A DNA stretch of 64,000 bases from Streptomyces mangrovi (GCF_900114215.1 NZ_FOSG01000010.1:124001-188000); one strand, 5' to 3'; positions 1 through 9,010 are shown, numbered from the stretch's first letter. Numbers and translations are program-made. The notes: generated from the letters alone by a model not told the origin.

Positions 1-22
1 CAGGCCCCGCCGGCAACGGCAC

Positions 23-51
23 GGCGCGGCGGCTCTCCCGGCCGCCGCGCC
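23..51 (-). terminator. Hairpin downstream of the xylanase gene
   Basis: A perfect 10-bp GC stem (23-32 pairing with 42-51) around a 9-nt loop lies about 45 nt past the xylanase stop codon. There is no U-tract, which is usual for Streptomyces terminators. Confidence 0.6.
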
Positions 52-95
52 AGGGGTAGTGCCTGATGCGTCCCGGCCGGACCGGGGTACCGCCG

Positions 96-788
96 TCAGC
101 TCACGTAGATGTTGGAGCTGCCGCTGCTCTGGTAGCCCTCGGTCGCCATGATCATGTAGTAGTTGAAGCTGCCCATCCGCATCCCGGCCCGGGACCAGGC
201 GTCGAAGTGGTTGCCGGTGGTGATGGTGCCGCCGGTCTTCTTCTGCTGCCGGACGCTCCAGTACTGGTCGAAGGTCCTGGTGCCCTCGACGGAGGGGGCG
301 TTGTACCGGGTCGTCTTGTAGATGTCGTACGTGCCGCCGTCGGTGCTGACCGTGCCCCGGTACTCCCCCGTGGGCCGGTAGGTGCCCCAGTTGTCGACGA
401 TGTAGTACTCCACCAGCGGGTTCGACGTCCAGCCGTACAGACACAGGTATCCGTTGCCCGACGGGTGGAAGCTGCCCGAGTAGCGCACGGTCCGGCGGCT
501 GCCGTTGCCCCAGCCCTTGCCGCAGACGAAGTTGCCGGTGTTGCGCCACGAGGTGCTGTAGTTGCCGCCGGAGCCCATGGTCATGGAGACCGTTCCCGGG
601 GCGTCGGTCCAGAACGAGTAGTAGTAGCCGTTGTGGTAGCCCGTCTGGTTCGAGGTGACGGTCTGGGCGTGGGCGGTGCCGGTGCCCGGCAGCATCAGCC
701 CGGAGGTGGCGACCGCCAGGGCGCCGGCGCGGCCGACGAAGCCGCGGCGGCTCATCGACTTGGGGGTGGGGGCGTCGTTCCTGTCCAT
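96..788 (-). CDS. Secreted endo-1,4-beta-xylanase, glycoside hydrolase family 11
   Basis: Hydrolyses internal beta-1,4 bonds of xylan outside the cell. The 230-residue protein opens with a Tat-type signal (SRRGFVGRAG, residues 13-22, then a hydrophobic stretch ending AHA about residue 41). The rest is one GH11 jelly-roll domain. The two catalytic glutamates are visible: E127 in PLVEYYIVDNWG (nucleophile) and E217 in MATEGYQSSG (acid/base). The protein stops right after the last GH11 strand, so there is no carbohydrate-binding module, as in the smaller Streptomyces xylanases. The ATG at 788 is chosen over upstream in-frame codons because a GAGGAGG ribosome site lies about 9 nt before it and the signal peptide starts there. 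It is probably monocistronic, with a terminator hairpin downstream and a long repeat-rich upstream region. Confidence 0.93.
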   Translation of the reverse strand: MDRNDAPTPKSMSRRGFVGRAGALAVATSGLMLPGTGTAHAQTVTSNQTGYHNGYYYSFWTDAPGTVSMTMGSGGNYSTSWRNTGNFVCGKGWGNGSRRTVRYSGSFHPSGNGYLCLYGWTSNPLVEYYIVDNWGTYRPTGEYRGTVSTDGGTYDIYKTTRYNAPSVEGTRTFDQYWSVRQQKKTGGTITTGNHFDAWSRAGMRMGSFNYYMIMATEGYQSSGSSNIYVS

Positions 789-1021
789 GCTTCGCTTCCT
801 CCTCGCGAAGGCCGGCCCTGAGGCCGGGCAGCGCGACACGACACGGCGTACCGTCGGCGGCCGTGGGGGGCCACCGCGCGCCGGCGTCGTATCGACGACG
901 GTGGGGGGACGGTCGGCCGCCGTGGGGGCGGACAACCGGAAGGCCCGGGCCACGGCGGGCGGCCCGGCTCGACAGCGATGGGGCCTGTCGATGCCGATAG
1001 GTTGGTCCGACACCCCTGGGT

Positions 1022-1197
1022 TGTCAACAGTTCCCGGAAGTTTTACGGGAGTTGAAGACCCGTCGAGGATCTGCCAGGAGAGGATCATGGCTGGTCAAGT
1101 GGCCGTGATGGCGTCCTTCCTTCAAGTGAGATCGACAGAACCCTGGATCTGAAGGAAACGAGCTGGCTACTGATCGCAAAACTTCCGGAAACCTTCC
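1022..1197 (-). promoter_or_regulatory. Xylanase upstream region with inverted GGAAGTTTT elements
   Basis: The 520 bases between the xylanase start and the end of the decayed gene hold no gene. The minus strand has a TTGACA -35-like hexamer at 1027-1022. CCGGAAGTTTT (1034-1044) recurs as its exact reverse complement AAAACTTCCGG (1178-1188), followed by the near repeat GGAAACCTTCCGG ending about 1199. Paired GGAA/TTCC palindromes like these are in the right place for a xylan-responsive repressor. The regulator is not identifiable from sequence, and the -10 is unclear. Confidence 0.45.
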
Positions 1198-1309
1198 GGG
1201 GGGGCGAGTGCGGTGAGAGAACGCCCCCGCGTCCGGCCTGCGCCGAGGGGCCGTGTGCGCTCCCGCGCGGACCCGCCTGCCCCGTCCACTCCAGCGACAG
1301 CGGCGTCCG

Positions 1310-2007
1310 TCACCAGTTCTCGTAGTCCCCGATCACGCGGGTCACGAGCCGGTGCAGGATCCCGGCCCGGCGCCGGTCCTCCCGCTGGTTGCGCAGGGTC
1401 TGCTCGGTCGTATGCAGCCGGTGCCAGGCGCCCGGCTCCTTGTCCATCACCTCGTCGACCAGGGGCCGGGTGAACAGGGCCAGGCACTCGGCCAACCGCC
1501 GCCGGGTGTCCGGGGAGGGCGGGGACTGGTCAGGGGCCGTGTACCCGCTGGTGAGGTAGCACGCCGGGTCGGCCGGACTCCACCCCACGACGGCGCCGTC
1601 CTGAACGGGCAGCGCCAGTCCGGGGGCGATGCCGATGCGCGCCTCCAGGGGTGCGTCCGGGACGGCAGGGTCCCGCAGTCAGATCAGCTCGGCCGCTTGG
1701 GTGCCGCACGGTCGTCTGTGGCATGCCGAAATCGCGTACCTCTTTCGCACGGAGTCCGCCCCGGAGGGTCGGAAGCCCGTCGGGGATGTGGATGCCGGCT
1801 TCCGCGGGAGGGGCCTCGTTCGGCATGGAGCCCGACGCCCACCAGCTCATGACTCCCCTTGTCGAACCGGAGGTCGTCCTCCTCCGACCACAACCACCGC
1901 AAGCTGCCGAAGGTGGTCCGTACCTGCTGCTCGAACTCCGCCCTGCTCACGAACCCACCGACGATCACCTGAGGTATGTCCAGGGCCAGACGCGGAGCAA
2001 AAGACAA
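1310..2007 (-). pseudogene. Decayed hypothetical gene downstream of the toxin-immunity cluster
   Basis: Three successive minus-strand frames look like parts of one protein. Frame one starts at ATG 2007 (MSFAPRLALDIPQVIVGGFV) and reads sensibly to about 1820. Frame two continues (AGIHIPDGLPTLRGGLRAKE) to about 1710. Frame three reads GTQAAELI, a TGA at 1681-1679, then LRDPAVPDAPLEARIGIAPG and on to the stop at 1310 (ending GDYENW). Two frameshifts plus an in-frame stop mark it as broken, unless there are sequencing errors. I do not recognise the family. Its place directly after two immunity genes suggests an old immunity or toxin-associated gene, but that is inference only. Confidence 0.6.
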
Positions 2008-2142
2008 CGGGGGCGCCCGTCACCACGGTGCCGATCTTGTTCAAAGTGATGTCCAGAACTCCACATCACCGAATCTGGTCGGTAGGTCGCAGCCGCATGC
2101 ATGGGGAGTGACGGTGTTCCGACCGACCGGGTACCACGCGGT

Positions 2143-2559
2143 TCACGGCGAGGGCGCTGACGCCCGGTATGCCCGAAGGCGGGAGACTCGGACTCGCTCA
2201 GCGGTGAACGAGATTTTTTCCTCGTCTCCGATGGCCTTCACGTCGAAATCCCCTTCCGGACTGCGTGACAACGTGATGAGGCAGTCCAGGCTCCTCGCCC
2301 ACCCGTCGATCTTAATGTCCCGCACGCGGATGAATTCGAGTGAGACTTCGAATGCGTTGAAATGCTTCTCTCTCCATTCTCTTGGAGTCGTTTCAGTTGG
2401 CACTCTGAAGTCGAATCCCATTGCCACGGCAGCCCCCTCGCCGCGGTCATCTACATGAACGTAAGACAGGGCTTTTCCGTTCAGCCCAGGAGGGTTTTCA
2501 AGAATCTCTTCGGGTGCACCTGAATTCCTGAAGATTCTTCGCCATTCCGTGTCATCCAT
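2143..2559 (-). CDS. Immunity-type protein (Imm50-like), second of a paralogous pair
   Basis: A small soluble protein of 138 residues. It aligns by eye with the preceding gene product: a tryptophan-containing segment (PREWREKHFNAFEV), then FIRVRDIKIDGW, then a C-terminal strand pattern FTAERVRVSRLRAYR that matches FTASDSVTVRHVSAYR in the neighbour. This layout fits Imm50-type immunity proteins that neutralise RHS toxins. The family name is from memory and not certain. The ATG at 2559 lies 8 bases inside the previous gene and has a GAGAGGA ribosome site, implying translational coupling. Base composition is clearly less GC-rich than flanking genes, as expected for recently exchanged immunity genes. 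It probably binds the toxin tip in the cytoplasm. Confidence 0.65.
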   Translation of the reverse strand: MDDTEWRRIFRNSGAPEEILENPPGLNGKALSYVHVDDRGEGAAVAMGFDFRVPTETTPREWREKHFNAFEVSLEFIRVRDIKIDGWARSLDCLITLSRSPEGDFDVKAIGDEEKISFTAERVRVSRLRAYRASAPSP

Positions 2560-3043
2560 AGAAGGTCCTCTCGTCGATCCACGGTAGTTTGTCGGTGAAC
2601 CTTCTGCGATCCAGTGGGCTGGCAAAGAATTGCCTGTCCTGCCCCTCGGATGAACGGTAGGCGCTCACGTGTCTTACCGTAACGGAGTCGCTAGCCGTGA
2701 AGCTGCATCGCATCGTCGGCCCTTCCAGGTGAATTTCCAGTCGCCGCGGCTCCATGGGGGCCACCGCAGCCTCTGCCTCCCCTGATCCGAGCCAGTGCCC
2801 CAAGCGGAATTCTCTTACATCCAGGAAAGCGACATGACACTGAACTCGATCACATTCGACCTTGACCCAATCCGGATTCGGAGAAGTGGGCAGCTTCGCC
2901 ATGTCCAGGCGGATTACGGCTGTAGGGCCTCGCCGGTTGAGGTTGATCGAACGGACGATCACGGGATCCGGGGGGAAGCCTCCGGGGTGGACGTCAGTCA
3001 GTGCATTCGAATTCCTGATGAACTCACTCAGTTTTCGGATCAT
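2552..3043 (-). CDS. Immunity-type protein (Imm50-like), directly behind the toxin
   Basis: 163 residues, no signal peptide or membrane segment, so cytoplasmic. It is the first gene after the RHS toxin and its ATG (3043) lies 20 bases inside the toxin reading frame, the classic arrangement for a cognate immunity gene. A GAGGAA site precedes the start. The central part (PDWVKVECDRVQCHVAFLDV, then REFRLGHW) and the C-terminal FTASDSVTVRHVSAYR are shared with the next gene, so the pair arose by duplication or by successive toxin-tip exchanges. Assignment to the Imm50 family is by remembered pattern. GC content drops here relative to the RHS core. Confidence 0.7.
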   Translation of the reverse strand: MIRKLSEFIRNSNALTDVHPGGFPPDPVIVRSINLNRRGPTAVIRLDMAKLPTSPNPDWVKVECDRVQCHVAFLDVREFRLGHWLGSGEAEAAVAPMEPRRLEIHLEGPTMRCSFTASDSVTVRHVSAYRSSEGQDRQFFASPLDRRRFTDKLPWIDERTFYG

Positions 3044-6000
3044 AGTAGTAATGTTCCTCGCAGCCGGGGAGTTGGCCGTTTCGCGGGTCGTCGAACGGCC
3101 TTACATGCACGTGGGGCGGCTGATAGCCGGGCTCACCCGGCCTCTGGTGACCGAACCAGTGGTCCTGGTACACGATCAGGTCACCGGAAGGCGTCTCGTA
3201 GTACTCCTCACGGTAGAAGATCGGTTGGTGGTTGTCGTCCAGTAGCTGCTTCCCTCCTTGCCAGTCAGGACCGGTAGCCGGCACCCAGTCATTCACTTCG
3301 ATCGGCTCTGCCCCCTCCGGAATGCCGGCGTCCCGTAGCGCCTGAGCTTTGGCTCCCTCCAGTGACCGCCGAGGGTAGTCCGGCGCGAGGCCGAGGGGGT
3401 CACACCAGGTGTGGGGGTTGTGGACGTAGGTGGCGGGGTTGGGGGCGGGGGCCAGGCCGAGGGGGTCGGGGGTGGTGTAGCGGCCGGTGGCCGGGTCGTA
3501 GTAGCGGAAGTAGTTGTAGTGCAGGCCGGTCTCGGGGTCGTGGTACTGGCCGGGGAACCGCAGCGGCGTGTAGGTGGTGGCGTCGCGGTTCCAGGTGGTG
3601 GTGCCCCACAGGGTGGTGCGGGTGTGCCAGGCGATGGTGCCGGTCTCGTCGACGAGTTCGGTGGGGGTGCCGACCAGGTCGGTGACGATGGCGAAGAACC
3701 GGCGGTCGATCTCGTTCTGGTCGGCGGGGTCGAGGAGGCGCTCGGTCTGGGCCAGGGGAGTGAGGCCGTCGTGGTCCCAGGTGAGGGCGACCGGGTGGGG
3801 CAGATCGGGCGAGGTGGTGGTCTGCTCGACGAGGACCGGGCCGTCCCAGGTGAAGTCCACCCGCTCGGTGACGGTCGAGCCGTCCGCCGCCAGGCGCTGC
3901 TTGGCGATGCGGCGGCCCAGCGGGTCGTACAGGTAGCGCCAGACGGTGCCGTCCGGGGTGGTGACGGCGGTGAGGCGGTCCTCGGCGTCCCACTCGTAGC
4001 GCCAGGTGTCGGGCTTCTTCGACAGCCGGACGCGCTGCCGCAGGACGGTGCGGCCGGCTGCGTCGTACTCGTAGCGGAAGCGCCCGGCGCGGGTGATGCG
4101 GGTGCCGGTGTAGGCGCGCTCGCCGGTGGCGTCGGCGGCGGCGTGCCCGGCGGGCCAGGAGGCGGAGGTCTGGTTGCCGGCCGCGTCGTAGGCGTAGGTC
4201 TCGCTCCAGTCGGCCGCGGTGACGGCGGTGACGCGTCCGGCCGGGTCGAGGTCGAAGGCGCGGTGGCCGGACAGGAGGTCGTCGACGGCGGTGAGGTGGC
4301 CGTCCGGCCGGTAGTGGTACGTGCGCTGCTGGACGGTGGCCGCGTTCTCCGGGCCGGCGGTGAGGGCCTGGCCGGTCAGGCGTCCGGCCGGGTCCCACCA
4401 CTGGGCCAGGGTGAGGTGCTCGCCGATGCGGCGGGCGGTCTCGCGCCCGGCGGCGTCGTGGGTGAAGTCCAGCGTGCGACCGGAGGTGGTCAGGGCGGTG
4501 CGGTTGCCGGCCGCGTCGTAGGCCAGGGAGGACACCGCCCCGGTGGGGGTGGTGCGGCGGGTGCGGCGGCCCAGCGCGTCGTAGGAGAAGGACAGGGCCC
4601 GGCCGTTCACCAGCTCGGTCTTCACCCGCCCCAGCCGGTCGCGGTGCCAGCGCACCTCCGCGTCGGGCCCGACGGCCTCCACCGGTCGTCCGGCCGCGTC
4701 GTAGGCGAAGGTGGTGACCCTGCCCCCGGCCTCCTTGCGGACCAGGCGGCCCAGCTCGTCGTGGGCGAAGGAGATGGTCTCGCCCAGCGGGGTGGTGCGG
4801 GCGGCCAGTTGGCCGGCCGCGTCGTAGGAGTAGGACAGGGTGCGGTCGTCGAAGTCGGTCTCGGACATCAGGCGCCCGGCCGGGTCGTACTCGTACGACC
4901 AGCTCAGCCCCTGGGGGTTGGTGACGCGGGTCAGCCGCAGCTCGGTGTCGTGCTCGAAGGTGTGGCGCACCCCGTCCGGGCCGGTGCGGGCGGCCAGCAG
5001 GTCGAAGTGGGTGTACTCGTAGGTGGTCACCCCGCCGGCGGCGTCGGTGTGGCGGACGCAGTTGCCCTCACCGTCGTACTCCCACCGCTCCTCGGCCCCG
5101 TCCGGGCCGGTGCGGCGGGCGAGTCTGCCCTCGACCGTCCACTCCAGGCGGGTGACGGCTCCCAGGGGATCGGTGATGGCGGTGGGACGGCCGAAGGCGT
5201 CGCGGGTGTAGCGGGTGACGGCGCCCATGGGGGTCCCCCCGCCGGAGGCAGGGGGAGGATCGGTGATCTCGACCGGCAGCCCGGCCGCGTCGCAGCGCAC
5301 GGACGTGACCTGGCCCAGGGCGTCGGTGACCGAGGCCAGATGGCCGCGCCCGTCGTAGGCGTAGCGGGTGGTGTGACCGGCCGGGTCGGTGGTGGCGGTG
5401 CGCAGGCCGCGCTCGTCGTAGGCGTGCCGCCACACCGCCCCGTCCGCCTCGCGGACCTCGACCGGCAGGCCGAGCCCGTCGCGGGTGACGGCGACCTGCC
5501 GCCCGTCCGGGCGGGTCAGACCGGTGAGGCGGCCCAGCTCGTCGTAGGCGAAGGCGGTGGTGCGACCCAGGGGGTCGGTGACGGTCAGCGGCTGCCGGTG
5601 GTCGCCGTAGGTGTAGCGGGTGGTGTGGCCGTTCGGGTCGGTGGTGGCGACCGTGCGGCAGCGGTCGTCGATCACATGGCGGGTGGCGTGCCCGGCGGCG
5701 GTGGTCAGGGTGGTGACCTTGTGGCCGGTGTCCGGGTCGGTCCCGTCGTAGGCGATGCGGACCTGCATGTGGCCCTCGGTGCCGCCCTCGGCGACGCACC
5801 GGTGCAGGTTGTCGTAGACGTAGTCGTAGCGCCGGTCGTTGGAGTCGACCCAGGCGATCACCCGGGCCTCGTCGTCGTACTCGAAGCGCAGCGGCCGCCC
5901 CGAGGAGTCGGCCACCTCGGTGAGGTGGCCGTCGGTGTAGCCGTAGCGCCTGACCGCCTGGTCGCCCAGTGACAGGGCGGTGACGCGGCCGTCCTCGACG

Positions 6001-7742
6001 GTCAGGTGCAGGGTGTGGCCGCCGCTGTGCTCGATCCGCAGCGGTGCGCCGGTGGCCTCGTCGTAGGCGAAGAGGATCCGGTGCCCGGCCCGGTCGGTGA
6101 TCTGCTCCAGCCGTCCCACACCGTTCGCCCCGCCGCCTTCGCCCTCGCTCCCGGCAGGCGGGGCGAAGTGCCGCACCCGTCCGGTGTCCGGCTCGGTCAG
6201 GGTGTAGCCGCCGTCCGGGGCGCGCTCCAGCGGCATCCGCGCCGAACCGGCCGACGGCAGCGTGGGCACGCCGGGGGCCGGATGCGGGTACGCCAGCAGC
6301 CGCCCGTCCTCGGCGACGAACACCACGCCCTCGGCGTCCACCTCCAGCCGCTGGTCGACGGTGGAGGCCCACGACGGCCCGAACCACCGCCCGGCGGTGT
6401 ACCCGGACTCCACGTACCGCCGGAAGACCAGCGGCATCGCACCGGGCAGGGAGACGTCCGTCTGCGGCAGGAACATCTTCCCGGTGGCCAGGTCCACCGG
6501 GTCCGTGCCGCCGGAGTCGCGCTCCTCCGGCCTGCTGCCGTGCTGCTCCGGGCCGTCCCTGTCCAGGGCGCGGCGGGCCTTGCCCGCGTCGGCGGCCGTG
6601 TCCGCGGCCTCCGCCGCGATCCGCACGCCCTTGACGCCCGCCCCGGCGCCGCCGGTCGCGATGGTCAGCGCCGCGTCGGGCGCCAGCCGCCCCAGCCCCT
6701 CGGCCGGGTCCTTCATGAAGTCGGTGACCATCTGCCGGCCGACGCCCCACGGGTCGTTGGCGGCCAGGACCAGCCCGGAGAGGGTGCTGTTGAGGTTGGT
6801 GGCGTACTCGGCCGGGTTGGCCATGTTGTACGGGTCGGTGGGGTTGATACTGCGGACGAAGGAGACCAGGCCGGTGGTGCCCTTGATGACCCCGCCGTAG
6901 AAGTGGGAGGCGTCCATCCCGACCCCGACCACGCCGAGCTTGACCTGATCGCCGTAGGACGGTTCGGCCGGCGCCTTCTCCCGGGCGGCCCGCACAGCCG
7001 AGCGGGCCTTCTCCGCGGCGGTGTCGCGCTGCTTGCGGGCCTCGGACAGTATCTCCTCGGCCGCCTCGGCCCTGGCCGGGCCCGGGTCCTTGAAGGCGGC
7101 CGGGCACACCGGCGGCGTGCCGGGGTCGTCGCCCGCCTCCACCTTGGCGTTGTACGCCTTGACGTCCTTGTTGTAGGCGTCGACCTTGGCGTTGTGGGCC
7201 TCCCGCGCGTCCTCGGAGGCCTTGACGGCCGCCTTGTACTTGGAGATCGCCTCCTTCGCCCGGCCCTGGGCCCACTCCACCGTGCCCGCGAAGTCCTCCA
7301 GCGCGCCGGCGGCCTTCTCGCAGGCCTCCGCCGCCTTGAACCACTTCGGGGGTTCCTGGGCCGCCTTGGTGCGGAAGGCGTCGGCCGCCTCGCCCCGGAG
7401 GTCGCCGGAGTCCAGGCCCTTGATGCCGCGGCCGACGCGGTCGAAGGCCTTGGCGAAGTCCTTCAGATGACCCGCGGTCGAGCGCAGCTTCGAGGCGCTG
7501 CCGTAGATCAGCTTCTTGGGATCCTCCGTCTGTCCGAGCTGGAGTTCGTCGACGTCGGCACCCATTGCGTTGGCCGCGGAGCGGGACTTGTCCCGCACCC
7601 AGTCCGCGCCGGACTCCCAGCCGGCTTCCTCCAGCAGGTCGGCACCGACGTCCCCCAGCTTCTCGACACCCTCGCCGATCAGCTCGACACCCTGCTCGGC
7701 CTTGTCCTCGATGACGTCGGGAACGAAGTCACGCCAGCCCAT
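3024..7742 (-). CDS. T7SS-type RHS-repeat polymorphic toxin with HNH/EndoVII-like nuclease tip
   Basis: A 1572-residue secreted toxin. Residues 1-380 form a helical, Ala/Lys-rich N-terminal module typical of putative type VII-secreted RHS proteins. Near residue 410 the GGTDPVDLATGKMFLPQTDV motif starts a DUF6531 domain. Dozens of YD/RHS repeats (YDxxGRL, YxYDAAGRxT) run from about 590 to 1400 and end in the RHS core signature (PGQYHDPETGLHYNYFRYYD, then GRYTTPDPLGL). The last about 119 residues are the variable tip. It carries QDHWFGH, PPHVHVRP and EEHYYYD, spaced like the conserved Glu/His set of HNH/Endonuclease VII-type toxins (Tox-HNH-EHHH pattern), so DNA cleavage is likely but inferred. 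The ATG at 7742 overlaps the stop of the upstream partner (TGATG). GC falls in the tip region, consistent with tip replacement. No transmembrane segment is evident. Confidence 0.85.
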   Translation of the reverse strand: MGWRDFVPDVIEDKAEQGVELIGEGVEKLGDVGADLLEEAGWESGADWVRDKSRSAANAMGADVDELQLGQTEDPKKLIYGSASKLRSTAGHLKDFAKAFDRVGRGIKGLDSGDLRGEAADAFRTKAAQEPPKWFKAAEACEKAAGALEDFAGTVEWAQGRAKEAISKYKAAVKASEDAREAHNAKVDAYNKDVKAYNAKVEAGDDPGTPPVCPAAFKDPGPARAEAAEEILSEARKQRDTAAEKARSAVRAAREKAPAEPSYGDQVKLGVVGVGMDASHFYGGVIKGTTGLVSFVRSINPTDPYNMANPAEYATNLNSTLSGLVLAANDPWGVGRQMVTDFMKDPAEGLGRLAPDAALTIATGGAGAGVKGVRIAAEAADTAADAGKARRALDRDGPEQHGSRPEERDSGGTDPVDLATGKMFLPQTDVSLPGAMPLVFRRYVESGYTAGRWFGPSWASTVDQRLEVDAEGVVFVAEDGRLLAYPHPAPGVPTLPSAGSARMPLERAPDGGYTLTEPDTGRVRHFAPPAGSEGEGGGANGVGRLEQITDRAGHRILFAYDEATGAPLRIEHSGGHTLHLTVEDGRVTALSLGDQAVRRYGYTDGHLTEVADSSGRPLRFEYDDEARVIAWVDSNDRRYDYVYDNLHRCVAEGGTEGHMQVRIAYDGTDPDTGHKVTTLTTAAGHATRHVIDDRCRTVATTDPNGHTTRYTYGDHRQPLTVTDPLGRTTAFAYDELGRLTGLTRPDGRQVAVTRDGLGLPVEVREADGAVWRHAYDERGLRTATTDPAGHTTRYAYDGRGHLASVTDALGQVTSVRCDAAGLPVEITDPPPASGGGTPMGAVTRYTRDAFGRPTAITDPLGAVTRLEWTVEGRLARRTGPDGAEERWEYDGEGNCVRHTDAAGGVTTYEYTHFDLLAARTGPDGVRHTFEHDTELRLTRVTNPQGLSWSYEYDPAGRLMSETDFDDRTLSYSYDAAGQLAARTTPLGETISFAHDELGRLVRKEAGGRVTTFAYDAAGRPVEAVGPDAEVRWHRDRLGRVKTELVNGRALSFSYDALGRRTRRTTPTGAVSSLAYDAAGNRTALTTSGRTLDFTHDAAGRETARRIGEHLTLAQWWDPAGRLTGQALTAGPENAATVQQRTYHYRPDGHLTAVDDLLSGHRAFDLDPAGRVTAVTAADWSETYAYDAAGNQTSASWPAGHAAADATGERAYTGTRITRAGRFRYEYDAAGRTVLRQRVRLSKKPDTWRYEWDAEDRLTAVTTPDGTVWRYLYDPLGRRIAKQRLAADGSTVTERVDFTWDGPVLVEQTTTSPDLPHPVALTWDHDGLTPLAQTERLLDPADQNEIDRRFFAIVTDLVGTPTELVDETGTIAWHTRTTLWGTTTWNRDATTYTPLRFPGQYHDPETGLHYNYFRYYDPATGRYTTPDPLGLAPAPNPATYVHNPHTWCDPLGLAPDYPRRSLEGAKAQALRDAGIPEGAEPIEVNDWVPATGPDWQGGKQLLDDNHQPIFYREEYYETPSGDLIVYQDHWFGHQRPGEPGYQPPHVHVRPFDDPRNGQLPGCEEHYYYDPKTE

Positions 7743-8386
7743 CAGCCCTCGCCCCCGCCGCCCTGCCGCTGTGCCCGCTCCTGCGGCGAGGGACCGAAGG
7801 CGTCGTCCACCGCCCGGTCGAAAGCCTGGTCGTCGATGCCCAGGGCGTCGTTGAGGAACTCCGTCCGCTCCCCGCCCTGGCCTTCGGTCAGCACGGTGCG
7901 GCCGGTGTCCTTCCAGGTCTGCGCCATCTCATGGCCGGCCTGCTGGAACGACTCGATGCTGTAGTCGGGCTTGTAGTTGTCCAGGGAGACCAGCTCGCCC
8001 CACTCCCGCCGGGTGACCTCGTCCTCGGACAGGTGGGGGTTGCCGGCGAGGGAGTTGGCCGCGACCTTGAAGGTGCCCTGCCAGTACTGGTCCTCCTCGT
8101 GGACCAGCCCCGCTGCCAGCCCCAGCCGGGCCGCCAGCCCGTTGGCGTCCATGATCAGGGTGCGCACGCCCCAGGCCCAGTCCTCGCAGAAGCCCTCGAA
8201 GTCCTTGGCCAGGCCCGAGTGACCGGCCTCCATCGCGGTCATCGCCATCCCGTCGAAGCCCGCGCCCTGCAGGGAGCCGGTGGCCGAACTCCCCACTTCC
8301 TTCAGCTCGTCGATCGCCCCGTTGAGGCCCTTGGTGATGAGGTCCAGAGCCTCCTTGGAGAACTTCAGGTCCCCGTCGCCGCTCAC
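7742..8386 (-). CDS. WXG/ESX-like partner protein of the RHS toxin
   Basis: 214 residues, predominantly helical, without signal peptide or membrane segments. It contains an EDWAWGV segment within helices, reminiscent of WXG100/ESX hairpin proteins, and ends in a Gln/Gly-rich tail. The GTG start at 8386 overlaps the upstream stop by four bases (GTGA) and its own stop overlaps the toxin ATG, so the three genes are translated as one unit. That context supports a role as secretion partner or chaperone for the toxin. The exact family is not recognised. The longer open frame upstream of 8386 is antisense-like low-complexity sequence and is rejected. Confidence 0.7.
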   Translation of the reverse strand: MSGDGDLKFSKEALDLITKGLNGAIDELKEVGSSATGSLQGAGFDGMAMTAMEAGHSGLAKDFEGFCEDWAWGVRTLIMDANGLAARLGLAAGLVHEEDQYWQGTFKVAANSLAGNPHLSEDEVTRREWGELVSLDNYKPDYSIESFQQAGHEMAQTWKDTGRTVLTEGQGGERTEFLNDALGIDDQAFDRAVDDAFGPSPQERAQRQGGGGEG

Positions 8387-8802
8387 CGCGCGCCCCCGTC
8401 CCGCTCCGTGCCGCCGATCTCCATATCCGCGTCCACCGCCGCCGCGTCCGGCACGATGCCCCGCACCGGCGGGAACAGCATCGAGCCGTCCTCGTCGGCG
8501 GCGTTCACCGCCACCCCGGCCGGGCCGTCCATGGAGGGGACGACCACATCCAGCAGCCGGGCCCCCAGCAGCGCCGCGTACTCCCACTCCTCACCGGGCG
8601 CGGCGCCCTTGAGCCGTGCGAAGCGGGCCAGCGCCGCCTCGTCGGTGAACGCGTGGATCCAGCGGATCCCGCCGTGCACGGCCGTCAGCAGCAGGCCGTC
8701 CATCAGCGGCACCAGAACGGCGGTACGGCGGAACTCGCCCACCATCGCGCGGGGATTCCCCCGCCCCGCGCGCACCGCGGCTATCTCCCCGACGAGCTCC
8801 AC
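8383..8802 (-). CDS. SseB-family-like protein at the head of the toxin operon
   Basis: About 139 residues, cytoplasmic. The pattern (FRRTAVLVPLMDG, GIRWIHAFTDEAALARFARL, later DGPAGVAVNAADEDGSM) matches the SseB N-terminal domain, a small alpha/beta fold often found beside type VII secretion or RHS genes in Streptomyces. GTG 8802 is preferred because a GGGGG ribosome-like run sits about 8 nt upstream. GTG 8826 and an ORF start at 8982 are alternatives. An AT-richer patch at about 8850-8880 (TTGCGTAAGTACAGTATTGG on the minus strand) is the probable promoter of the whole toxin operon. Molecular function is unknown. Confidence 0.65.
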   Translation of the reverse strand: MELVGEIAAVRAGRGNPRAMVGEFRRTAVLVPLMDGLLLTAVHGGIRWIHAFTDEAALARFARLKGAAPGEEWEYAALLGARLLDVVVPSMDGPAGVAVNAADEDGSMLFPPVRGIVPDAAAVDADMEIGGTERDGGAR

Positions 8803-9010
8803 CCCGTACCCCCGTTCGACGCCCACCCCGGCCGGTCGGCCAATACTGTACTTACGCAAAGCAGTTGATCGACCGGAATACGACAGCGCCGGTGCGCCCG
8901 GCACTGAAGCGGCCCCCGTGCCGGAGATCCAGGGCCGCCCCCCTCCCCCTGGGGACCGTCCGCGGCTCCCGGGCCGACGCACCTGAGATTCAGGCCGTCG
9001 AACCCGGCGC

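Noticed and set aside
3411..5972. 853-codon plus-strand frame opposite the RHS repeats
   Set aside because: It is the antisense shadow of the repetitive RHS core: Gly/Val-rich, no family resemblance.
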